Below, piece after piece: positions 46,440-54,748 of a DNA stretch of 64,000 nt (the first letter of the stretch is position 1; the number at the start of each line of letters is the position of its first letter). The notes beneath the pieces were generated by a model, which did no database searches, had not been told where the DNA came from, and saw nothing but the letters and a program-made list of their open reading frames with translations. This stretch comes from Prescottella sp. R16 (lineage in GTDB: Bacteria > Actinomycetota > Actinomycetes > Mycobacteriales > Mycobacteriaceae), in contig NZ_CP130943.1 of assembly GCF_030656875.1 (NCBI RefSeq), positions 3,906,001 through 3,970,000 on the forward strand, written 5' to 3'. Position numbers and translations under genes: made by a program.

Positions 46440-46452
46440 TCGACGCGTGAAG

Positions 46453-47070
46453 TTACGCCGGGGGGTTCATCATGGCGGAGCCGTTGCCGGCGAGGACCGC
46501 GCCACCGCTGACGATGGTGCCGACGACGCCGCCGATACCGGCAGCCGTCGGGATACCGACCGAGCCACCAGCTAGGCCAATCACAGCACCGATTGCGGTG
46601 CCGAGCAGCGAGCCGATCGTGACGGCATTGCCGACACCGCTGGCGAGCTTCTCGAGGTTCTCGGGGCTGAAGTCGAACGGCTCGGCGACGTCGGAGACGG
46701 GGGCGGCCACGTCGACGGCCTTGGCCTTGGCCGGGTCGGTCTCCGGGGTGAGCGTGAGGGTGCGGCCCTGGTTCTCGATCAGCGGGGCGATCGAGTACTC
46801 CTTGCCACCGAACTCGATGGTGAGCGGCAGCGTCTGCAGGACGGCGCCGGCGTCGTTGCGGAGTTCGACGAACTTGCCGTCGGAGGTGAGGTGGAATCCG
46901 CCGAATTCGAGGACGGTGACGACCGAGTCGCCCTGGACGGCCGTGTGGTGGCCGATCGTGTTCTGAACCGGCGCCGGATTCTGGGCCGGGGTGGCGTACG
47001 CGGTGCCGGCGGAGACGCCCAGGGCAGCGATGGCCAGTGCCGACGAGACGGCGAACTTCTTGAGCTTCAT
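46453..47070 (-). CDS. Secreted protein with glycine-zipper C-terminus
   Basis: This 205-residue protein has a Sec signal peptide (MKLKKFAVSSALAIAALGV, cleavage near AYA-TPAQ, about residue 27). A beta-rich middle (HHTAVQGDSVVTVLEFGGF, LTIEFGGKEY) precedes a hydrophobic Gly-rich C-terminal segment (about 145-195) with GxxxG repeats, which may insert into a membrane or self-assemble. I do not recognise a named family, although rhodococci have several such proteins. ATG 47070 was chosen over 47100 because the basic signal-peptide start begins there. Confidence 0.75.
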   Translation of the reverse strand: MKLKKFAVSSALAIAALGVSAGTAYATPAQNPAPVQNTIGHHTAVQGDSVVTVLEFGGFHLTSDGKFVELRNDAGAVLQTLPLTIEFGGKEYSIAPLIENQGRTLTLTPETDPAKAKAVDVAAPVSDVAEPFDFSPENLEKLASGVGNAVTIGSLLGTAIGAVIGLAGGSVGIPTAAGIGGVVGTIVSGGAVLAGNGSAMMNPPA

Positions 47071-47529
47071 AGGATGCTGATTCCGTTCTGTGATTGCCAC
47101 GAATGGCCCCCCGACCTATGTAGTTTCCCAGTGTCGAACGCGCCGATATCCCCCACCCGCGCGAACAGGTCGACGAGAACCCGATGCCGGCGAAGCATAA
47201 CCCAGCCCTATCGGGCGCATCTCGCGAACGTCCGGGAAACGTCGAGTTAGGACTACCTGGGCGATGCCGGTCACCCCGGCACCCCCTACCGTGAATCGGA
47301 TCGAAACCGAACCGCGCGGTTCCCCCCTCCGGTCCGACAGCCCTCGTGCGGATCCTCACAGGCTCTTCCGAGCGAGGCTTCGAGGTGCAACCATGCAGGA
47401 CAACGAGCCACGCGCTATGTTACCGACAGGTAGTACCCTCAAGTTACCGGCAGGTAACTTAGTAGCGGTTACGATCTGTGGGCTGACCCCGGGCCGCACG
47501 CGTGCTGCCCCGAAACGAAAGGCATCGAC
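47071..47529. other. 459-nt divergent intergenic region with no gene
   Basis: Short open frames here have no homology-like features. The right end holds two operator-like palindromes and a TTACGAT box close to the Fe-S oxidoreductase start. The left end carries a GATATCCCCC block near 47144-47153 that repeats half of the ini-region palindrome. The middle shows no recognisable element. Confidence 0.6.
47419..47458 (+). promoter_or_regulatory. Tandem palindromic operators upstream of the Fe-S oxidoreductase
   Basis: GTTACCGACAGGTAGT (47419-47434) and GTTACCGGCAGGTAAC (47443-47458) are two copies of the same site 24 nt apart; the second is a perfect GTTACC-N4-GGTAAC palindrome. A TTACGAT -10-like box follows near 47469. 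They suggest control by a dimeric TetR-type regulator on the same DNA face, not yet identified. Confidence 0.65.
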
Positions 47530-50500
47530 ATGAATGCCCTGACGATCACGTTGGGCACCGTCGGCGCGCTGCTGAGCCTCGTCTGTTGGGCCTCGTTCCT
47601 GAGCGGGGCCTGGCGGATGGCCAAGACCGTGCAGATCGGTCAGCCGGCGCCCGACCGCTGGCGACCCTTCTTCCCACGCTTCAAGCAGATGATCGTCGAG
47701 TTCATCGTGCACACCCGTATGCAGAAGTTCCGCACCGTCGGCTGGGCGCACTGGCTGGTGATGATCGGCTTCCTCGGCGGCTTCCTGCTGTGGTTCGAGG
47801 CATACGGCCAGACGTTCAACCCCGAATTCCACTGGCCGCTGTTCGGTAACACGTGGGCCTGGCACCTGTGGGACGAGATCCTCGGTATCGGCACCGTCGT
47901 CGGCATCCTGGTGCTGATCGTCATCCGTCAGCTCAACCACCCGCGCATCCCCGAACGGCTCTCCCGTTTCGGCGGCTCCGTCTTCCCGGCCGCATACTTC
48001 GTCGAGATCGTCGTCCTCATCGAGGGCCTCGGCATGATCCTGGTCAAGTCCGGCCGCCTCGCGATGACCGGGCACGCCAACCCCGCGACCGACTTCTTCA
48101 CGATGCAGGTCGCCAAGCTGCTGCCGTCGAGCGCCGTGCTGGTGTCGGTGTTCGCGTTCGTCAAGCTGATGTCCGGCATGATCTGGCTGTTCGTCGTGGG
48201 CCGCAAGATCACCTGGGGTGTCGCATGGCACCGCTTCTCGGCGTTCCCGAACATCTACTTCAAGCGTGAGGACGACGGCGACGTCGCGCTCGGCGCCGCC
48301 AAGCCCATGATGTCGAAGGGCCGCGCCCTCGACATGGAGAACGTCGACCCCGACACCGACACCCTCGGCGCCGGACGGATCGAGGACTTCTCGTGGAAGG
48401 GCTGGCTGGACTTCACCACCTGCACCGAGTGCGGTCGCTGCCAGAGCCAGTGCCCCGCCTGGAACACCGGCAAGCCGCTGTCCCCGAAGCTGCTCATCAT
48501 GTCGCTGCGCGACCACGGCTACGCCAAGGCGCCGTACCTGCTGGCCGGTGGCCGCACCGACATGGGCGGCGACGAGGTCGGCCTGGTCGACGCCGAGGGC
48601 AACCCGAACGAGGCCGCGCTCGCCAAGATTCCGGCCGACGCCCGCGCCGAGGCCGAGCGCAAGCTGGTCGGCGAGACCGCCGAAATGGTCGCCGCCGGTG
48701 AACTCGCACCCGTCATCGACACCGAGACCCTGTGGTCGTGCACGTCGTGTGGCGCGTGTGTCGAGCAGTGCCCCGTCGACATCGAACACGTCGACCACAT
48801 CATCGACATGCGCCGCTACCAGGTGCTCATCGAGTCGGAGTTCCCGTCCGAGCTCGCAGGTCTGTTCAAGAACCTCGAGAACAAGGGCAACCCGTGGGGT
48901 CAGAACTCCAAGGACCGACTCAACTGGATCTCCGAGATGGACTTCGAGATCCCGGTCTACGGCAAGGACGCCGACTCCTTCGACGGCTACGAGTACCTGT
49001 TCTGGGTCGGCTGCGCCGGCGCCTACGAGGACCGCGCCAAGAAGACCACCAAGGCCGTGGCCGAACTGCTCGCCACCGCGGGCGTCAAGTTCATGGTCCT
49101 GGGCGACGGCGAAACCTGCACCGGCGACTCGGCTCGCCGCGCGGGCAACGAGTTCCTGTTCCAGCAGCTCGCGATGCAGAACATCGAAACGTTGGGCGAA
49201 CTGTTCGACGGTGTTCCGCAGGAGCGTCGCAAGATCGTCGTCACGTGTGCGCACTGCTTCAACGCCCTCGGCAACGAGTACCCGCAGGTGGGTGGCGCCT
49301 ACGAGGTGGTCCACCACACGCAGCTGCTCAACCGTCTGGTGCGGGCCAAGAAGCTCGTCCCCGTCGCGAAGGTCGAGGAGGACGTCACCTACCACGACCC
49401 GTGCTTCCTGGGTCGCCACAACAAGGTGTACGACGCGCCCCGTGAGCTGATGGAAGCCACCGGCTCCAACCTCAAGGAAATGCCGCGTCACGGCGAACGC
49501 TCCATGTGCTGTGGTGCCGGCGGCGCCCGCATGTGGATGGAGGAACAGCTCGGCAAGCGCATCAACATCGATCGCGTCGACGAGGCACTGTCCACCTCCC
49601 CGAAGAAGATCGCGACCGGCTGCCCGTTCTGCCGCGTCATGCTCACCGACGGTGTCACCGCACGCCAGGAGTCCGGTCAGGGCGAGGGCGTCGAGGTCGT
49701 CGACGTCGCACAGATGATGCTCGAGACGGTCACCCGCCTCGACTCCGCGCAGCTCACCGCGAACCTCGTGGTGGAGCAGCAGGAGAAGGTTCTCGCCGAT
49801 TCCCCGGTCGCGGACGAGGTCGTCGCCGAGGTGGAGGAAGCCGAACGCATCGAGGAGGTCGAGCAGGCAGCCGCTCCGGCGGCTGCGGCACCGGCCGCGG
49901 GCAAGGGCCTGCAGATGAAGGGCCTCGCCAAGGCTCCCGGCGCGAAGGCACCGGGCGGCAAGGGCCTGCAGATGAAGGGCGCCGCCAAGGCACCCGGCGC
50001 GAAGGCTGCCCCCGCGGCTCCGGCAGCCGAGGCCGCTGCTCCCGCTGCCGAGGCCCCCGCTACCCCGGCTGCCAAGCCGGGTGGGCTCGCCATGAAGGGC
50101 GGCGCCAAGGCACCCGGCGGCAAGGGCCTGCAGATGAAGGGCGGCGCCAAGGCTCCCGGCGCGAAGGCCGCCCCCGCGGCTCCGGCAGCCGAGGCCGCTG
50201 CTCCCGCTGCCGAGGCCCCCGCTACCCCGGCGGCCAAGCCGGGTGGGCTCGCCATGAAGGGCGGCGCCAAGGCACCCGGCGGCAAGGGCCTGCAGATGAA
50301 GGGCGGCGCCAAGGCACCGGGCGCGAAGGCTGCTCCGGCCGAGGCTCCTGCTGCCGAGACTGCACCGGTTACCGAGGCCGCACCGGCCGCCGAAGCGAAG
50401 CCGGTCCCGCAGGCCAAGCCCGGCGGGCTCGCCATGAAGGGCGGCGCCAAGGCACCGGGTGCCCGCAAGGCCGCCCCGGCCGCTGCCCCGGCTGCCCCGG

Positions 50501-50673
50501 CCCCGGCTGCCGAAGCACCGGCGTCCGAGGAACCGGCTGCCGAAGCACCGGCGTCCGAGGCCCCGAAGGCAGAGACCCCGAAGGCAGAGGCGTCCACTCC
50601 GGCGCCGCCGCAGGCCAAGCCCGGCGCACTCGGCTTCAAGCCCGGCGCCAAGGCCCCGGGCCGCAAGAAGTAG
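47530..50673 (+). CDS. Membrane Fe-S oxidoreductase (Rv0338c-like) with repeat tail
   Basis: This 1047-residue protein has an N-terminal membrane domain with about six segments (1-230). A ferredoxin domain follows with two Cys-rich clusters (CTECGRCQSQCP and CTSCGACVEQCP, about 300-420). Two CCG-type domains follow (about 490-740, with HDPCFLGRHN and MCCGAGGARMW). It resembles GlpC/HdrD-type electron-transfer proteins and the essential mycobacterial reductase Rv0338c. The last 250 residues are Ala/Pro/Lys-rich tandem repeats with KGLQMKGGAKAPG, absent from the core family, so it is longer than the roughly 880-residue relative. Substrate is unknown. Confidence 0.88.
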   Translation: MNALTITLGTVGALLSLVCWASFLSGAWRMAKTVQIGQPAPDRWRPFFPRFKQMIVEFIVHTRMQKFRTVGWAHWLVMIGFLGGFLLWFEAYGQTFNPEFHWPLFGNTWAWHLWDEILGIGTVVGILVLIVIRQLNHPRIPERLSRFGGSVFPAAYFVEIVVLIEGLGMILVKSGRLAMTGHANPATDFFTMQVAKLLPSSAVLVSVFAFVKLMSGMIWLFVVGRKITWGVAWHRFSAFPNIYFKREDDGDVALGAAKPMMSKGRALDMENVDPDTDTLGAGRIEDFSWKGWLDFTTCTECGRCQSQCPAWNTGKPLSPKLLIMSLRDHGYAKAPYLLAGGRTDMGGDEVGLVDAEGNPNEAALAKIPADARAEAERKLVGETAEMVAAGELAPVIDTETLWSCTSCGACVEQCPVDIEHVDHIIDMRRYQVLIESEFPSELAGLFKNLENKGNPWGQNSKDRLNWISEMDFEIPVYGKDADSFDGYEYLFWVGCAGAYEDRAKKTTKAVAELLATAGVKFMVLGDGETCTGDSARRAGNEFLFQQLAMQNIETLGELFDGVPQERRKIVVTCAHCFNALGNEYPQVGGAYEVVHHTQLLNRLVRAKKLVPVAKVEEDVTYHDPCFLGRHNKVYDAPRELMEATGSNLKEMPRHGERSMCCGAGGARMWMEEQLGKRINIDRVDEALSTSPKKIATGCPFCRVMLTDGVTARQESGQGEGVEVVDVAQMMLETVTRLDSAQLTANLVVEQQEKVLADSPVADEVVAEVEEAERIEEVEQAAAPAAAAPAAGKGLQMKGLAKAPGAKAPGGKGLQMKGAAKAPGAKAAPAAPAAEAAAPAAEAPATPAAKPGGLAMKGGAKAPGGKGLQMKGGAKAPGAKAAPAAPAAEAAAPAAEAPATPAAKPGGLAMKGGAKAPGGKGLQMKGGAKAPGAKAAPAEAPAAETAPVTEAAPAAEAKPVPQAKPGGLAMKGGAKAPGARKAAPAAAPAAPAPAAEAPASEEPAAEAPASEAPKAETPKAEASTPAPPQAKPGALGFKPGAKAPGRKK
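49954..50277. repeat. 162-nt tandem repeats in the 3' end of the Fe-S oxidoreductase gene
   Basis: Two complete 162-nt units (49954-50115 and 50116-50277) and a partial third from 50278 encode 54-residue repeats. The units are nearly identical at the DNA level, which points to recent expansion or gene conversion. Confidence 0.9.
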
Positions 50674-50684
50674 CAGTACCGACC

Positions 50685-50714
50685 AGTGCCCCCACCGTCC
50701 GCGGTGGGGGCACT
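50685..50714 (+). terminator. Terminator of the Fe-S oxidoreductase gene
   Basis: The 13-nt arms 50685-50697 and 50702-50714 pair perfectly around 4 nt, 12 nt after the stop codon. Confidence 0.88.
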
Positions 50715-50728
50715 GTCGTGTCCGGGCA

Positions 50729-51922
50729 CTGTCGCAGGGCGAATGCGCCAGTCGCAGAACCATTGCGCGTCGACAACCCCTGCGACCGTCGTACATCCCC
50801 TGCGACGGCGCGGTTGTCCACAGCTCCCCGTCCATCCACAGGTCGGCCGAGAACAGCGTCGGGCAGCCCGATCACGCCGGAATCACCCGCCAGGATGGCG
50901 AACATGGACCCCATCATTCGGCGTGCCGACGCCCTGCAACGCGGTGTGGCCGACTGGCAACTGCAACAGCTCTGTCGCAGCGGCTCGTGGCATCGACTCC
51001 GCCGCGGCGCCTACATCTCTGCGGACAGGTTCGCCGACCTCGGAATTCGTGCCCGGCACCGTGCTCGGGCCGTCGCCACCCTCGAGGCGGCGTCACCGGA
51101 GGCGGTCCTCAGCCACCAGTCCGCGGCGATCGTGCACGGCATCGACCTGTGGAACACTCCGCTGACGGCCGTCCACCTCACCCGCGATCGACAGAACGGG
51201 GGCAGCCGTACCACGCTGCGGCACCTGCACTGCACGTCTCTCCACCCGGACGAGTCGACCGCGGTCCGTGGCCTTCGGGTGACGACGCCGGCTCGCACGA
51301 TAGTGGACCTGGCCCGAACCCTGCCGTTCGAGCAAGCCGTCGTCGCTGGGGATCACGCGCTCCATGCACGACTGTGCACCGCCGTCGACCTTGCCGCCGT
51401 CGATCCGCGTACGTCCAGGCGCAGGGTCGGCGGCGTCCTGTCCATACTCGACGGCCGCTCCGAATCGGTCGGCGAATCGCGCAGCCGAGTGCTGATGGTC
51501 CGCGAGCAGCTACCGATCCCGGAGTGCCAGGCCGACCTCTACTCGGCGGGCGGGAAGCATCTCGGGCGCGTCGATTTCCTGTTCGCCGACCAGGGCGTCG
51601 TCGGAGAGTTCGACGGTCGATCCAAGTACGGCCGGCTCGTCCCGGAGGGGCAGGTGCCCGCCGACGTGGTGTGGGCGGAGAAGTTGCGTGAGGACGCGAT
51701 CCGCAGCGCCGGTTGGGAAGTGGTGCGGTGGGTCTGGGACGAACTCGCAACACCCCGTGTGGTCGTCGAGCGGATCCTCGATGCGTTCGATCGGGCGCGC
51801 GGACAACCACGCGGACGTGTCGAACTCACACCGCACCCGTGAACATCGCAGGCTGAGTGCAACTGTCGCAGGGCGTGTCCACCCCGAATCGACCTGCGAC
51901 AGTTGCAGAATCCCTGCGACAG
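50729..51922. repeat. Cluster of GTCGCAG motifs around the DUF559 gene
   Basis: The core GTCGCAG or its complement occurs at 50731, 50751, 50780, 50800, 50974, 51865, 51894 and 51914, mostly extended to CTGTCGCAGGG. Copies lie on both sides of the gene and once in its 5' coding part. The pair 51858-51872 / 51893-51907 forms a 15-nt perfect inverted repeat after the stop codon, a possible terminator. Confidence 0.75.
50904..51842 (+). CDS. AbiEi-like / DUF559 (Vsr-type) nuclease-domain protein
   Basis: This 312-residue protein starts with an AbiEi-antitoxin-like winged helix (about 1-70; LQQLCRSGSWHRLRRGAYIS). A middle region with VVTTPARTIVDLARTL-type sequence follows. A C-terminal DUF559/Vsr-like PD-(D/E)XK domain (about 215-300; GRVDFLFADQGVVGEFDGRSKYG, then WEVVRWVWDEL) completes it. 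Such proteins are frequent and solitary in actinobacteria, with unproven roles in DNA repair or defence. No toxin partner is next to it. ATG 50904 has AGGA 8 nt upstream; ATG 50895 is an alternative. Confidence 0.8.
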   Translation: MDPIIRRADALQRGVADWQLQQLCRSGSWHRLRRGAYISADRFADLGIRARHRARAVATLEAASPEAVLSHQSAAIVHGIDLWNTPLTAVHLTRDRQNGGSRTTLRHLHCTSLHPDESTAVRGLRVTTPARTIVDLARTLPFEQAVVAGDHALHARLCTAVDLAAVDPRTSRRRVGGVLSILDGRSESVGESRSRVLMVREQLPIPECQADLYSAGGKHLGRVDFLFADQGVVGEFDGRSKYGRLVPEGQVPADVVWAEKLREDAIRSAGWEVVRWVWDELATPRVVVERILDAFDRARGQPRGRVELTPHP

Positions 51923-51948
51923 CGCCGTAACGCCGCCCCACCCGTCCC

Positions 51949-53895
51949 CTACCCTCGCCACAGCTCCAGGCGCGGCACTCCGGGCGTCTCGAAGCCCATG
52001 ACCTGTCCGTAGAAGGACAGTTCGGCTTCGCGGGCGTCGACGATGGTGTCGAGGCGGCGGAACCCGTGGGATTCGCCTTCGTAGGCGCGGTAGGCGTGGG
52101 GGATGCCCTTGCGTACGAGGGCGTCGCGGAAGCGTTCGGCTTGGGACGGCGGGACGATGGGGTCGGACAGGCCCTGCAGCAGGAGGACGGGGCAGGACAG
52201 GCCGTCGACGTTGTTCAGGGGTGCACGGCGTTCGTACAGGTCGACGGCGTCGGGGAGGGGTCCGATGAGTCCGTCGATGTAGCGGGATTCGAAGTCGTGG
52301 GTTTCCTGCACGAACTGCAGCAGTTCGGCGACACCGTAGTAGGAGACGCCGCACGCGAACACGTCGGAGGTGGTGAGGGCCGACAGGACGGTCCAGCCGC
52401 CGGCGGAGCCGCCTTCGATGGCGAGCCGTCGGGGGTCGGCGAGTCCGGCGTCGGCGAGTCCGCGGACGGCGGCGACGGTGTCCTCGACGTCGACGACGCC
52501 CCACTGTCCGCGCAGCCGTTCCCGGTAGTTGCGGCCGTAGCCGGTGGAGCCTCCGTAGTTGATGTCGACGACGCCGATGCCGCGGCTGGTGAAGTAGGCG
52601 TAGACGAGGTTGACGGCGGGGGCGACGTGGGCGGTGGGGCCGCCGTGGACGAACGCGACGTACGGGGGTAGTTCGCCGTCGGGGGCGGTGTGGTCGGGGT
52701 TGCGGGGCGGGTACACGATGGCGTGCACGTCGCGTTGCGGACCGTCGAACGTCCGCAGTTGCGCCTCGGGAAGGTAGGCGGTGTCGGGGAGGTCGTCGAC
52801 GGACAGTCGGACGTCGGTGAGCGATCCGTCGGCGAGGTCGAGCAGGCGCAGCCCGGATGCGGTCCGGGCGCCGCCGCAGCGCAACAGGATTCGGGTGCCG
52901 TCGACGTCGCAGATCGCCACCGACGCCATACCGTCGAGTGTGATGTCGTCCAGTGTTCCGGTGGCCGGGTCGAGGATCGCGAGGGTGTCGGTGCCGACGG
53001 TGCGGGTGGTGAGCAGGCGTCCGTCGTCGAGGGCGACGTGCCAGCGGGCGCCGAGCTGCCACAGGGGGCCACCGAAGTCGGCGTCGACCGGGCAGAGCCC
53101 CTGTACGGTGCCGTCGTCCACGCCGACCCGGTACAGGTTCCACCACCCGTTGCGGTCGCTGATCGCGTGCAGGTCGCCGGTGCCGGTCCATTCGGGTTGC
53201 AGCACCGATTCCTCGTCGCCGCCGAGGAGGTCCCGCACCTCGCCCGACTCGAGGTCGAGCATCTTCAACCAGGTCCCGTCCCATGGCATTTGCGGATGGT
53301 TCCAGGCGATCCAGGCGAGCCGGGTGCCGTCGGGGGACGGCCGCGGGTAGGCGAGGAAGTCGGAGCCGGCGACGATCGGCCGGATCGCCGACGGGTCGCC
53401 GAGTGCGGTACCGGAGATCGGGACGACGCAGATCTCTCGTGTCACGCCGACGTCGGTGTGCCGTTCGCACACGCACCACACGTCGTCGCCGACGACGGTG
53501 AGGTCGCCGTAGCGGACGGAGGCGGAGCCGGACGGCGGGGTGATGGGGTCCGGGGAGACGTCGGTGGCCGGGTCGAAGCGGTACAGCCGCTGGTCGCTGA
53601 ATTCGGCGAACACCAGGACGCCGCGGTCGGTGACGGCCCAGGCTCCGCCGCCGTATTCGTGGACGCGGGTGCGGGCGTTCCACGGCGCGGGCAGCACGTC
53701 CACCGGGGTGCCGTCGTCACCGAGGCGGCGGATGGTGGTGCGTCCGGCTTCGGTGGGACGTACTTCCGACCACCACGGTCGCCCGTCGACGAAGCAGCCG
53801 CCCTCGACGGGGTGGCCGCTCGCGGCGAGGTCGGTGGCGCTGATCGGGGAGGTCCACGATCCGTACGGGGCGACGGTGGGCGCGGGGTTCGTCAT
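51949..53895 (-). CDS. S9-family prolyl oligopeptidase-type peptidase
   Basis: This 648-residue protein has an N-terminal beta-propeller (about 1-380) followed by an alpha/beta-hydrolase domain. The catalytic triad is Ser in GGSAGG (about residue 487), Asp in GLSDPIVPP (about 570) and His in GESHGF (about 602). The absence of a signal peptide points to a cytosolic enzyme that cleaves short peptides or acyl-peptides. It is divergent from the PPOX-type gene with a 31-nt gap, so the two promoters are very compact. Confidence 0.9.
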   Translation of the reverse strand: MTNPAPTVAPYGSWTSPISATDLAASGHPVEGGCFVDGRPWWSEVRPTEAGRTTIRRLGDDGTPVDVLPAPWNARTRVHEYGGGAWAVTDRGVLVFAEFSDQRLYRFDPATDVSPDPITPPSGSASVRYGDLTVVGDDVWCVCERHTDVGVTREICVVPISGTALGDPSAIRPIVAGSDFLAYPRPSPDGTRLAWIAWNHPQMPWDGTWLKMLDLESGEVRDLLGGDEESVLQPEWTGTGDLHAISDRNGWWNLYRVGVDDGTVQGLCPVDADFGGPLWQLGARWHVALDDGRLLTTRTVGTDTLAILDPATGTLDDITLDGMASVAICDVDGTRILLRCGGARTASGLRLLDLADGSLTDVRLSVDDLPDTAYLPEAQLRTFDGPQRDVHAIVYPPRNPDHTAPDGELPPYVAFVHGGPTAHVAPAVNLVYAYFTSRGIGVVDINYGGSTGYGRNYRERLRGQWGVVDVEDTVAAVRGLADAGLADPRRLAIEGGSAGGWTVLSALTTSDVFACGVSYYGVAELLQFVQETHDFESRYIDGLIGPLPDAVDLYERRAPLNNVDGLSCPVLLLQGLSDPIVPPSQAERFRDALVRKGIPHAYRAYEGESHGFRRLDTIVDAREAELSFYGQVMGFETPGVPRLELWRG

Positions 53896-53926
53896 ATCGA
53901 GACCCTAACGATCTAGCGTGCGGTTC

Positions 53927-54331
53927 ATGGGTGTGCAGCTTCCGCCGCGTTTCGTGGCTGCCCCGGTGGCGCGGCTGGCGACGGTGTCGGCGGACGGGCG
54001 GCCGCATCTGGTGCCGGTGGTGTTCGCGGTGGCGTCCGGCACGATCTATTCGGCCGTCGACGCGAAGCCCAAGACGACGACGCGTTTGAGGCGGTTGGCG
54101 AACATCGCGGAGACGGGGCGGGTGAGTCTGCTGGTCGACCGGTACGACGACGACTGGTCGCAGCTGTGGTGGGTGCGGGTCGACGGTGTCGCCGCCGTCC
54201 TGCCCGCCGGGTCCGGGGAGGCGGTCGAGGCGCTGGTCGCGAAGTATCCGCAGTACCGCGCGTTGCGGCCGTCCGGGCCGGTGATCGCGGTGCGCCCCGT
54301 CACGTGCCGGGAATGGGCGGCCACCCCCTGA
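53927..54331 (+). CDS. PPOX-class F420-dependent oxidoreductase
   Basis: This 134-residue split-beta-barrel flavin/F420-binding protein has VARLATVSADGRPHLVPVVFAV and KTTTRLRRLANI segments typical of the TIGR03668-type PPOX group, where F420 is the likely cofactor. The reaction is unknown. No ribosome-binding site is visible, and a TAACGAT box lies just upstream, so translation may be leaderless. GTG 53918 is an in-frame alternative start. Confidence 0.8.
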   Translation: MGVQLPPRFVAAPVARLATVSADGRPHLVPVVFAVASGTIYSAVDAKPKTTTRLRRLANIAETGRVSLLVDRYDDDWSQLWWVRVDGVAAVLPAGSGEAVEALVAKYPQYRALRPSGPVIAVRPVTCREWAATP

Positions 54332-54481
54332 TGTCCCGGTTGGGTGGATCGTCCGCGGCGTGATCGAACTGTGCAGTCCGAAACCTCGGGACAGATCCGC
54401 CACCGTGACCCGGACGGGGGACGATGGGGGTGGTGCGAATCCGTACCGCTCTGCGTCCGTCATCGGAAAGGACTCCTTCTC

Positions 54482-54667
54482 ATGACACGCCGAATCGCCG
54501 GAGCACTCGCCGCCACCGCGGTCACGGTGTCGCTCGGTGTTCTCGCCGCTCCTGCCGCATCCGCTCAGACGGTGCCTCCGGGCTCGGACTTCCAGGAGGG
54601 CCCGGGCTCGGTGGGCCTGTGCCTGGTCGTCCCGTTGGGCTCCGTCGTTCTGCCGCTGTGCATCTGA
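54482..54667 (+). CDS. Small secreted peptide
   Basis: This 61-residue protein has a clear signal peptide (MTRRIAGALAATAVTVSLG, cleavage near ASA-QTVP, about residue 28). The mature peptide is about 33 residues, hydrophobic and Gly/Pro-rich, with two Cys (GLCLVV and LPLCI) that could form a disulphide. AAAGGA lies 11 nt upstream. I recognise no family; rhodococci have several short exported peptides of this style. It lies between the PPOX and alaA genes. Confidence 0.7.
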   Translation: MTRRIAGALAATAVTVSLGVLAAPAASAQTVPPGSDFQEGPGSVGLCLVVPLGSVVLPLCI

Positions 54668-54748
54668 GCCGACGGCGTCCGAGCGTCCGCTCCCCACCGA
54701 CCCGGACCGGGTGCACCGTCCGATATGCACTTGCGTCCGGGTGGAATC

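Noticed and set aside
47264..47533. Possible 89-residue gene in the intergenic region
   Set aside because: It spans the operators and promoter of the next gene, has no ribosome-binding site and looks non-coding.
47356..50835. Minus-strand open frame of 1159 codons opposite the Fe-S oxidoreductase
   Set aside because: Antisense of a clear conserved gene; the apparent repeats mirror the sense-strand repeats.
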